A stretch of 64,000 nt of DNA, from the NCBI GenBank assembly GCA_007844125.1, contig CM017573.1, forward strand, positions 6,043,441-6,107,440. The letters run 5' to 3'. The DNA is from Sinonovacula constricta (Eukaryota; Mollusca; Bivalvia; Cardiida; Solecurtidae). The translations under genes and the position numbers were made by a program. Below the pieces are notes generated by a model, which saw nothing but the letters and a program-made list of their open reading frames with translations, was not told where the DNA came from and searched no databases. Positions 55,200-64,000 of the stretch are shown here, in pieces (positions within the stretch are counted from its first letter, which is position 1; each line of letters begins with the position of its first letter).

Positions 55200-55606
55200 A
55201 TAATAAAACACTCACCCCAGTCCTCTCTGCGCCGTTTGGTGCTTGATGCGATGGCAAGGGATCTCCAGTTGGCTTTGTCTGTTGCTATCCTGGGGGGCTG
55301 TTTTGAGGGTCACTCCCCTGGTTTTCAGCTTTTTCTCGACAATCCTTTGCCAAGTCTCTTTTGGTCGCCCGTGGTTACCCTTCCCATGTGGGGCCCATTG
55401 CAGGGCTATCCTTGGCAGGGAGTCATGTGTGGCATGCGACAAACGTGTCACAGCCATCTCTATCGGTGTATTCTGACTGTCTCTTGAATTGAGTCCATTC
55501 ATGTTCTTATGAGCAGTTCCTTATTGGAGATGATGTTTGACCAGAAGATCAATCAAGATTCGTCTCAAGCACTTATTCTGGAACACGTCGAGTTTTTGAT
55601 CAATGG
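55200..55606 (-). pseudogene. RTE-type non-LTR retrotransposon, C-terminal end
   Basis: Minus frame reads KLDVFQNKCLRRIL, then a stop after HHLQ, then in the same frame WAPHGKGNHGRPKETWQRIV and EKKLKTRG to a stop at 55212. 'D-x-F-x-x-x-C-L-R-x-I' followed by 'R-W-x-P-x-G-K-x-x-x-G-R-P-x-x-T-W' is the C-terminal signature of RTE/BovB-like endonuclease-reverse transcriptases. Only about 130 residues survive, with an internal stop. Its 3' end touches the MITE-M2 target site. Confidence 0.75.
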
Positions 55607-56354
55607 CACTACTACACCTAGCAAAGGGAGTAAAACAAAAATATTTATATCAAATTTTGTTTCGGTCTGAAAATCTAGGATTACTCCAAGTTTTTTCGCA
55701 ATAAATATCAAATTATTATTTTGTTTACTTTTTAAGCAAGGTAGATAACTACACGAATGATAACTGGAACATATCATATTCATAACAGACAAGTAGGCCT
55801 ACATACAAAAACTAACTTAATTACATGCTGATTTCATCTAACTTAACAATATTAAAATAAGTTATTTTTGTCTCACTTATGCTTCATGAGCTAAGTGTGT
55901 AACCGATTTGATTCTTTTATTTTCAAATTCCTAACCGACGTTTTATCTGACGTCATACAGAGTCACGTGTCCTTAAATAATCTGAACCTGTTACATAATA
56001 TAAATGTAATAAACCGACAGTGTAAGATTTACTAATCAAGCGAATGAATTAAATAATGTAATGTCATTTAGCAACAAAGGCATCCGTGGATCTTGTACGT
56101 AACCCAAATTTTTACACCTTTACACGTCGATACTAAACAGTGCAATCATTCGTTTGATAAATGACGTATTTTTTTAAATATTTGAAATCGCTAAGCGCCG
56201 ATCATGTGACTTCGGGTTCTTCATGCAGGCACTTGTCTGCGTATAGGCTTCTTTTCTTTCATGTTTCTGGCGCCTTAAAGAGAGAGACCCTTTAAGTGCA
56301 GCCGAGGTGGCGTGATAGGGGAGAGCGGGGATAATTGTTACAAGGGGTAGGTTG
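55607..56354. other. No recognisable feature
   Basis: Nothing recognised. Confidence 0.5.
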
Positions 56355-57215
56355 TTAAATACAGGCGACAGCCCAGTAAATAAAAGCAAGAGCCCTCAAA
56401 ATATAGCTAATGTAAATGTAGGCAAGGCACTGGAAGTGTAGATAAGAACCCTTAAAATGTAGGCAAGAGCCCTCAAAATGCTGACAAGAGCTCTGGAAAT
56501 GTAAGCCAGAGACTTTTAAATATAGGCGAGAGCCCTGTAAATATAAGCGAGAGCCCTGTAAATATAAGCGAGAGCCCTGTAAATATAGGCTAGAGCCATG
56601 TAAATATAAGCGAGAGCCCTGTAAATATAGGCGAGAGCCCTGTAAATATAAGCGAGAGCCCTGTAAATATAAGCGAGAGCCCTGTAAATATAGGCTAGAG
56701 CCATGTAAATATAAGCGAGAGCCCTGTAAATAAAGGCGAGAGCCCTGTAAATATAAGCGAGAGCCCTGTAAATATAAGCGGGAGCCCTGTAAATATAGGC
56801 TAGAGCCATGTAAATATAAGCGAGAGCCCTGTAAATAAAGGCTAGAGCCATGTAAATATAAGCGAGAGCCCTGTAAATAAAGGCGAGAGCCCTGTAAATA
56901 TAGGCTAGAGCCCTGAAATATAAGCGAGAGTCCTGTAAAGAAAGGCGAGAGCCCTGTAAATATAAGCGAGAGTCCTGTAAATAAAGGCGAGAGCCCTGTA
57001 AATAAAGGCGAGAGCCATGTAAATAAAGACGAGAGCCCTGTAAATAAAGACGAGAGCCCTGTAAACATAAGCGATAGCCCTGTAAATATAGGCGAGAGCC
57101 CTGTTAATGTAGCCGAGAGACCTAAAGTAGGCATGAACCCATTTAAATAGAGGCAACATCCGTTTAAATATTTAGGCCAGAATAAATATAGTCGAGAGCC
57201 GTGCAACGTAGGTAA
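56355..57215. repeat. 21 bp minisatellite
   Basis: Units of GAGAGCCCTGTAAATATAAGC type, regular at 56515-57115 and diverged outside. As 21 is divisible by three, the minus strand has long ORFs in more than one frame, up to 283 codons, of seven-residue repeats such as GSRLYLQ or ALAYIYR. Several frames being open at once argues for artefact rather than protein. Confidence 0.93.
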
Positions 57216-57305
57216 GAATCATTTCAATGCAGGCAAGGGCTGTTTTAATATATGCAAAAGACCTTCCAGTGAGGCACGTGCCTTCTTTGTGTAAACTAGA
57301 ACCTT

Positions 57306-57819
57306 TTAAAGGTATCCGGCAGTTTGGACCAGTCTTTTTCTCTCTCAAAAAACAAATTAATTATTGCTGTCCTAAAAATAATCTCGTAAAATGCTGATTA
57401 TGGATGTCCTACATCTATGTGAAAAGTGCAAAGTGATGATTAACACATCACTCGTCACTACGAATAGGTATTTCCTATCAGAGCCACGCGGTACAGTTAG
57501 CTATTTTCAAACCAAGAAAACCATGTGACCACTTATGTTTAAGCTCATTCGCGTCATCCGTTGTGACGTCGATGTCTATTTTTAGCAGGAATCCCAATAG
57601 TTCTATATATTTATATGTTTGAAAAAAAATGAACATTTAAGTATTGATGAACCAGTTTTACCGCACTAAACTTGAGAAACTGCTGAATATCATCAAAGTT
57701 TCGACTACGGTATCTTTGTTGTTTGTTTTTTCTGAATAAATTATGCACAAATACCCTAAACAGAGGTGGGACACTGTTGCTACTATTAGATACTGGCAAA
57801 CTTTCTATTACCACCTTTA
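57306..57819 (-). mobile_element. MITE-TTAA, minus, near full length
   Basis: Left end TTAAAGGTATCCGGCAG; right end TTTCTATTACCACCTTTA. Core in reverse has GAGCCACGCGGTACAG, ACCATGTGACCAC and CTATTTTTAG at 57576-57585. Confidence 0.9.
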
Positions 57820-58385
57820 CAAGGTCCGTATCTAGTTTTCAATTAACCTACATATATACACAATTATAAAATATGAGCGTTATTTGGGGCGTAGATGTGA
57901 GACTTAGATATTTTGTAAACTTTCCTAGCATGCTGGATAATCAACGGAGCTAGACTTTTACATTTCCCGAAAGCCTTTGAGGAACAAGGCCTACTAGAGT
58001 GCGGGAGTTAAATCTATACTGGTGGATAAAATAGTCCCCCATCTACACTCCAGCGGCGACCGCATTGCGTGGCGGATTAATACAGTGGTTAGATAGATTT
58101 ACATAAAGAGAGTTAAAAAGATGTCAGCAAAAATTTCAATATTCTATAGATCCTAAACATCGAAACGAGATTTCAATTACACGTAAATTTGCTTGAAAAA
58201 TTCATTCATTAAAAGAGACTGAATCCTCGATAGTCCACACCAATCTCTACGCCAGAGATCAAGTGCCCTTCACATCATCTGTGCCGCCATGAAAATAAAA
58301 TGACAGGATTGGACGAACGAGATTTAACCGAGATTTTAATACTTTGAAAGTTAAAAAAAATATTCTAACGTTTAAGCCTATGGAA
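57820..58385. other. No recognisable feature
   Basis: Nothing recognised. Confidence 0.5.
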
Positions 58386-59916
58386 TCCTTAGATAGATAG
58401 ATATCTTTTATTACCTCCAAATACTGGAGAGCATAATGCATATGTACAATACAAGAACAATATAATACATTATTTAAATAGAACTACAATTTACACACTA
58501 CAATGCGTTACATTGAAGATGTTACGTGACAATAATAAAAAAAACAACAAAAAAAAAACGAAAAAAAAAACAAAAAAACAAACAAAAAAAACGAAAAAAA
58601 CAACAACAACATTATACATAGTTATAACAAAACAATTAAATCAACTTACAAATAGACAATAGGCATAGCTTTGACCATAGAGTCAAGACAGTAAACTCAT
58701 AACAGAAAAAAGTTCATACGAGTTTGTATTTACTTATTTAGAATTTACACTCAGATTTAAACCTCTTATGTAATATGAACCGTATTTACCAAGGTTGACA
58801 ATGGCAAGCAGAACAATATATTAATCAATACAGCTGCAAGAATGTATGCAATGTTCTACGTTTATCAAAAGCAGGATTATTGTTAAGTTAAGTTATTATA
58901 TTATTGCTAAGTTAACAAGGCAATTTCCATTCATAAGAAGTAATTCTCATAGTCTACCACACTAATAAGAGTAGACATTAGCAGCAAGTACGTGCATATG
59001 CTAAGTGCTTCTGGTTTAGCAGAAAGTGGATTAATACACGTTATACTAGCACTTGTAAAACAGTGGTAATTCTTTCCGAAACGAAATGGAAGAATCGTTA
59101 TGCTTTACAGAGTGCGGTTGCCAAAAAAACACACGCTTGCATTAGTACAATACTAATGTGAGAAAATAAAATAAAAGAGACCTTACCGAAACGAAAAGTA
59201 AGATCCATAACTAGTAGGAACAGAATAGACAACAATGGTTACAACATTAACCGATTATACAAATTTATCACAAGAAGCATAGTCTCGCAACAAGTAATGA
59301 AAACGTACTATTAAAAATGAAAAGTTTTACATTGTAAGTAAGAGCAATAATGTTGGTGAAATTGTTGGACCTTCTGAACTCCAGAAGACACGATCTGAAA
59401 CATACATATATGCACGTATAGAGTATTAGAATTGTCAGTATTTGTTTTGCACAAAGATGTGTATCTGTAAGCATATCAACACTAATGCAGCATCCGATAA
59501 AGGCACCAGGCTAGAGATGGATTTACAAGCCTGTGTAGATCATTGCTTAAAGCTGTTTTCATCAGCAACTGACATTGTCCGGAGATGCTGTCATGCATTA
59601 ATCGCGAAAAAGACACCAAACCAACTCTGTTGATGTACAAAACAATGAGAGTCTCTCTTTCACAATAGTTCTTGTGACACAGCAACAGTTTATGTTGTAT
59701 TAGGTCCGTCGTTATCAACGAGCAAAGGTTACATTTCTGAGGGAATTTTCTAGAAACTAAATTACCCACGGCACACATTAAGGTCCGACACAATGTAGGC
59801 ACATAAATCCCTGTCTTGTATAAGGGGGAACACTGTCCTGGCAACACGATACTGGGCCTCAACCACTCGGCATCGCTTGTGAAGATATTTAAAAAAAAAA
59901 TGTTTACATTAAAGAA
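58386..59916 (-). mobile_element. Non-LTR retrotransposon, 3' part
   Basis: The minus strand appears to hold the end of a non-LTR element: an RT C-terminal coding remnant (59482-59880), about 1.1 kb of 3' UTR-like AT-rich DNA with T runs at 58540-58615, then CTCCAGTATTTGGAGGTAAT AAAAG and a terminal (ATCT)n at 58391-58402. Short simple-repeat 3' ends are common in such elements. The 5' part is missing. The link between coding remnant and tail is inferred from order. Confidence 0.5.
59482..59880 (-). pseudogene. RT C-terminal zinc-knuckle remnant
   Basis: Open frame to the stop at 59482. C-x2-C-x10-H-x4-C (CNLCSL...QHKLLLC) near the middle resembles the CCHC knuckle at the C-terminus of many invertebrate non-LTR reverse transcriptases, followed by a hydrophobic tail. 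The upstream 40 residues of the longer 173-residue frame come from the palindrome at 59917-60005 and are not part of the protein. Probably decayed. Confidence 0.5.
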
Positions 59917-60005
59917 AAAATGACAAGATCCGATGAGCATTGCAACGTATACCAAAACTTTCAGGGTTTGGTATATGTTGCAATGCTCATAGGACTTTGT
60001 CATAT
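59917..60005. repeat. REP-G inverted pair (palindrome)
   Basis: ATGACAAGATCCGATGAGCA on the left and, inverted, TGCTCATAGGACTTTGTCAT on the right, with about 40 bp arms around CAGG. These are two REP-G openings facing each other. Confidence 0.85.
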
Positions 60006-60151
60006 ATTCTTATTTTTGTTAGAAATGTTTTAAAGTAGTATGTACCCATAATCCTTTGAGCGGTTTTATGCAGACCGATCGTTCAGTCTTGTGTTAGCAC
60101 ACTGAAACAATGAAAGAAAATCGCTGTAAATGCAGCAATCAATAAAAAGTT

Positions 60152-60672
60152 ACCACATCAGTGAAGATCCCTTATCTTGGCAGCCATCTTTAATGGCAAC
60201 TTCAAGAGATTTCGGATGAATTGTATAGAAGCGTAAACTTTATTTTCTTCTAATTTCTTCATTTGTGGTCCAAAAAATAAAAGTTATACACCATTGGAAA
60301 GCTCTTGAAAGTCATATTTTAGAATACAATACTAAATTTTTAAATTGATAAATGCACAAAGAATTAATGCACAGAAATAAATAAAATTATTGGCTCATCC
60401 TTAAACAAAATGAACAGTGCATATATTGGTTGTATTTTTTACCTTTAAAACTATAAAAATATAGTTTTGATATTTTTAATACTTTAAAATACTCCATAAA
60501 AGCTGTTTAATTTGATATAAACAAATCAGTAAAATAGACTGAACAACAAAAACACAGCGGTGAGTTTAATGCAGAACATATTTCCAGATTTTGGCCTGCA
60601 TTAGCTTCTGCCTTCCAAAATGTCTGCCATAAACTGTCTTATCAGTGCCTATGACATCACATGGAAACTATC
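60152..60672. mobile_element. REP-H copy 2
   Basis: Matches 2392-2852 in the same orientation. Right end TGGAAACTATC kept; the left terminus is lost. Contains an extra segment near 60378-60430 relative to copy 1. Confidence 0.75.
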
Positions 60673-60999
60673 TGTTAATAAAACCTGTCGCCTGATGCAC
60701 CTATTAACTTCCCGAAAATCAGTATATATTTAGATTTAAATATTTTTCCAGATAAAATCTATTCGCAGTTCGAAACGCATTAGCGTTGAATAAGAAACCA
60801 TTTGACAGTTCTTTCAACACAAGCGATCGTCATATGGCAATAATGTCTAGCTCACGTACACCATATAAGAACGTCGTAAACTTAGCATCTCTCTTGATGA
60901 TCGAGCGGTCCCATGCTAGCCTCTTTTATTCGATATCCCCCGGCACGAACCTTGCTTTTTAAAATCTATTTTTATTATTGATTTCAGTGAAAATTATGG
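60673..60999. other. No recognisable feature
   Basis: Nothing recognised apart from the start of the SINE-2 target site. Confidence 0.5.
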
Positions 61000-61275
61000 T
61001 GGGATTAGGATTTGCCGGCATTTTTGTCGATACTGTGCAGCGACATTTCTATCATTATAGCACAGGAGCACTTATGAGGTGCACATAGACTGAACCCGGT
61101 CGGTCCATTATACTGACACCGACCAGTCAGGCGTAATGCTATCCCCTTAGCCCCGAGCGTAAAGAGGGAAGCCACTACTACAAACTTTAAAGTCTTTGGT
61201 TTGACCCGGCAGGGGTTTGGACCCGCGAAATCCCGATCCGCACGCCGACGCTCTACCAACTAAGCTATTGCGGTC
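61000..61275 (-). mobile_element. SINE-2, full length
   Basis: Tail, body and head with B-box half GGGTTTGGACCC and A-box half CTACCAACTAAGCTATTGCG. Flanks GTGAAAATTATG (60988-60999) and GTGAAAATAATG (61276-61287) are a 12 bp duplication with one mismatch. Confidence 0.92.
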
Positions 61276-61518
61276 GGTGAAAATAATGATTTGTATTAGG
61301 CAGACCTGAGTGTATTCCACATCTTTACGAAACTAATCATTATCTTATATTAAGAATTTCGTGAACTGGTAATAATGCCATCAAACTAAAGGGCACTTCT
61401 TTTAACCGCAAGGATATACACAGTTTTATTTTTTATTGTCAAGTTAAGTGATTGCTTAAAACCGCATATTATTATAACTTTTTTCATCATTTTTGTGAAT
61501 TTCGTGTTCTAGTAAAAA

Positions 61519-61680
61519 TACATCAAACTGACGGACAGCACCTTTAAGCGTATGAGACGTCACATCCTTTTAAAGGTAGTGTCCCACAGTTTGCCTAGTA
61601 TAAGTACATGAAGCAATTTCTTCATAAACTCATACTTTCGTCTTTGAAAAGACAATTTTGACACTATTCAGGGGTATGGC
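61519..61680 (+). mobile_element. MITE-TTAA end fragments
   Basis: CATCAAACTGACGGACAGC ACCTTTAA at 61521-61547 resembles a right terminus. At 61573, TTAAAGGTAGTGTCCCACAG begins another left arm, lost by about 61680. Confidence 0.6.
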
Positions 61681-62180
61681 TCCGTGGGGTGGGAGGGGAT
61701 TACCAACCAGGTGAAGGAGTAGAGATGTGGAAACACATACATGTAAGCTTAAAAAATAATAAGCTTTTAAAGCAAATTTTGTCTGTTGACTGCTTAGGTC
61801 GAAGTTAGGGTCGTTATATATCTAATAAGTCTAACCAATCGACAATCTGCATTTGTACCACGTGACCGTCCAATATAATCCCGTATTGGATCCAAAAAAT
61901 ATATATTAATTTCATATTGGACGGTTGGGTACATGTGCACTAAACGATGCTAGTCTGGTTTCCGATTTCAATCTCTAACGAATTAAAGACCGGGAACCAT
62001 GCGTGCATAAAGACGCTTGTTAGTATATGTTTAAAACTGCTTGTAAAGCGTCTAGCTGACCAGGAAGCGTTGTTTTGTTTTGACAGAAGTCAAAATGTTG
62101 ACAGATGAAGCAATTTCTGATTTTATCGACGATGTATGATGATGTATATTTCAAAGTAAACGAAGGATATATAATAAAAA
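61681..62180. other. Mostly featureless; small palindrome at 61866-61930
   Basis: ACCGTCCAATAT and ATATTGGACGGT are inverted about 40 bp apart. The TCCAATAT motif also begins the arms of the larger hairpin at 62181-62333. Confidence 0.6.
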
Positions 62181-62333
62181 GGTTATTATACATTTTACTG
62201 TACAATACGGAATATATTTGGACTCGTACACAGCTTGAAAAGTCATATTGGATCGGCTCGTCCAATATGACTTTTCAAGCTGTGTACTCGTCCAAATATT
62301 TTCCCGTATTGTACAATAAAATGTATAATAACC
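62181..62333. repeat. Long hairpin, about 72 bp arms
   Basis: Left arm 62181-62252 and right arm 62261-62333 are reverse complements except for a few mismatches and a one-base gap, around the 8 nt loop TCGGCTCG. Mirror-image ORFs on the two strands come from this symmetry. Confidence 0.95.
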
Positions 62334-62629
62334 TATAGTTATTGCGATAACGTTGAATGCATCTTGATTCATTCATATATACATATATATACCGATTTTC
62401 GGGAAGTTATTAGGTGCATCAGGCGCCAGGTTTTAAGCATCCTCCCACTGGATCCATACCTGTTATTGTACAAATGACGTATAATTTTAAATGCCAAGTT
62501 CGAAGATATACTAGGTTGGTGAGCCGAAAACGGCTAAAGTAGTTGATTACCGTCGCGAAATTATTTATTCTATCAATCTAAATGTAAAACAATCATTGGA
62601 AAGAGAGCATACAATGCCATTTTGACTAG

Positions 62630-62758
<129 letters not shown>

Positions 62759-63108
62759 ATTTGACTAGCAAAATCTCGTTTTCATAGGCAGGGGAGACCA
62801 ATCTTCTTCCAATGAAATCGCATGTTACAATAAAATACTCTTCAATCTCAATGACGTCATACTGGGATTTTCTTACTAAAATAGAAACCAACGCACATGT
62901 TTACTCATGGAGGTCGCCATTTTGAATGGTAAACCGAACCTTAGATATAAACGTAATTTCATTGGCTAGTTATCCATGGTGATTTCCTTATGGCACCAAT
63001 GAAACTGCCTCATTAACTATTCATGACTACGAGATTTTCCTAGCCAATTGTCCCACGGGTACATAACGCAGCATAGCGGAGTAATGTAACGGGGGATAAC
63101 CGACGATG
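62759..63108 (+). mobile_element. MITE-M3 copy 2, left end replaced
   Basis: Matches 9316-9672 closely from TTGACTAGCAAAATCTCG to CCGACGATG. The first 70 bp of the element, with its left terminus, is missing and an (AT)n run sits there. No target duplication can be read. Confidence 0.9.
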
Positions 63109-63237
63109 ATGATCAATGGTCATTCTGATTCAACTAAATTTTGCCTTTTTTTTTTTGCTCATAATAAATTCACCATTCTTATTTGACCGATTATGACCAT
63201 GTCACCTTGTATGCAAGTGAAGGAATACGTGTTGGGT

Positions 63238-63628
63238 CAATCGGAACTCCTCGGATAATTCCGTCCTCGGACGATCATCCCCCGGATGTATCTGGTGCAA
63301 TGATTCTTACAGAAATCACTTTCATTTTGTTCGCCGGAAGTCGGAAGCATATGCCTAAAATGTAGTTCGCACAAAACATAAACAATGGCGTCGTTTGACA
63401 GTTGTGTGTTTGCTGCGCTGGGTAAATTAAACTTAACTGATTTAAATTTGAAGCAGCCACAAATTGAAGTTTTACAGGCATCATACTGTAGGAAACTGTC
63501 ATCCGAGCTGCCATCTTTGTTTTGACGTCTGTCAAAAAGAAGTTCCATTTAGGGAAATGGCCGAGATGATCCGACTACCTACATACATCCGAGAGATGAT
63601 TCGTGAATTATCCGAGCTGTTCCGATTG
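63238..63628 (-). mobile_element. MITE-M1 copy 5, minus
   Basis: 391 bp; ends CAATCGGAACTCCTCGG and GAGCTGTTCCGATTG. Flanks GTGTTGGGT and ATGTTGGGT are a 9 bp duplication with one mismatch. Internal GACGTCTGTCAAAA is shared with the other copies in reverse. Confidence 0.92.
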
Positions 63629-63789
63629 ATGTTGGGTATGTGTAAAATAAATACGCATCTTCCGGGATTGTTTAGAGTTACCTCCCATGAAAAACTCTTT
63701 TTGCGTCGGAGGTATGGAGGTAATAACCTCATTCTGTACATCACTGAAAGTCTTCTGCACTGGTTACATGATTGTGATCCGCTCTTAAA

Positions 63790-63852
63790 TTATTTGAATA
63801 AAATTGACACCCCCCCCCCCCAAGTTGTAACTTCTTCATTGGATCCGCCCTG
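63790..63852 (-). mobile_element. hAT-like terminus after C-run
   Basis: A C-run at 63811-63823, then ATTGGATCCGCCCTG, which reversed reads CAGGGCGGATCCAAT, similar to 13146 and 52522. The other end is not seen. Confidence 0.5.
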
Positions 63853-64000
63853 GAGAGCGGTGTCTCTTATGATTTTTTTACGGGGACGACAATGTAGCAG
63901 GCAATAAAAATCGCTGCTGTTCTGTGAGAACTTTTCCGAGAAAATAACCGAGTATTCCACTTTTGACAATGTAGCTTGCACCAATAAAGAGTAGCTTGCA

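Noticed and set aside
56355..57206. 283-codon repetitive ORF
   Set aside because: Produced by a 21 bp unit; overlapping frames are also open, and there is no start context or non-repeat domain.

Overview
This 64 kb window is AT-rich animal nuclear DNA. It is most likely from a bivalve mollusc or a similar marine invertebrate. That assignment rests on the density of tRNA-derived SINEs and terminal-inverted-repeat MITEs, the decayed non-LTR reverse transcriptases, the abundant CA, GA, AAC and AT microsatellites, and the lack of any prokaryotic gene organisation. I find no complete protein-coding gene; the region reads as an intergenic or intronic repeat graveyard.

Family names used here are my own. 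(1) SINE-1, SINE-2 and SINE-3 are tRNA-headed retroposons. SINE-1 has a 101 bp tail unit that is amplified up to ten times at 32.9-34.1 kb. SINE-2 has a GGGAT-rich tail that forms a seven-unit array with a two-unit higher-order pattern at 16.2-16.8 kb. (2) MITE-TTAA is the commonest family, with more than 25 whole or partial copies. Its inverted ends begin TTAAAGGTGGTATCCGACAG, and its core carries two MEF2-like sites, a CACGTG E-box and a CRE-like GACGTCA. (3) MITE-M1, MITE-M2 and MITE-M3 are three families with 9-10 bp target duplications, as expected for Mutator-like elements. (4) MITE-hAT has CAGGGGCG-type ends, and one copy has a perfect 8 bp duplication. (5) REP-G, H, J and K are dispersed repeats of unknown class.

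Layout: 0-13 kb is SINE-1, SINE-2 and clustered MITE-TTAA, with M1, M3 and hAT MITEs. 13-18 kb holds a G-rich 54 bp minisatellite, M1, paired MITE-TTAA and a MITE-TTAA with two SINEs nested in it. 18-28 kb has M2 between 81 bp direct repeats, REP-J and microsatellites. 28.6-29.9 kb is one long alternating GT/GC tract. 32-38 kb is the SINE-1 satellite and a dense MITE-TTAA cluster. 40-42 kb has adjacent M1 and M2 insertions and two reverse-transcriptase fragments. 48-49.4 kb is a MITE-TTAA interrupted by a 581 bp insertion, flanked by 9 bp repeats, that carries a RecQ-helicase-like first coding segment. 50-51.6 kb and 56.4-57.2 kb are minisatellites. 54.9-60 kb has M2, an RTE-type fragment and the 3' part of a non-LTR element. 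62-63.7 kb has a long hairpin, an AT tract, M3 and M1.

No genes act together in a pathway here. Insertion order can be read from nested target duplications: MITE-TTAA copies are older than the SINE-1, SINE-2, hAT, M1 and RecQ-bearing insertions found inside or beside them.
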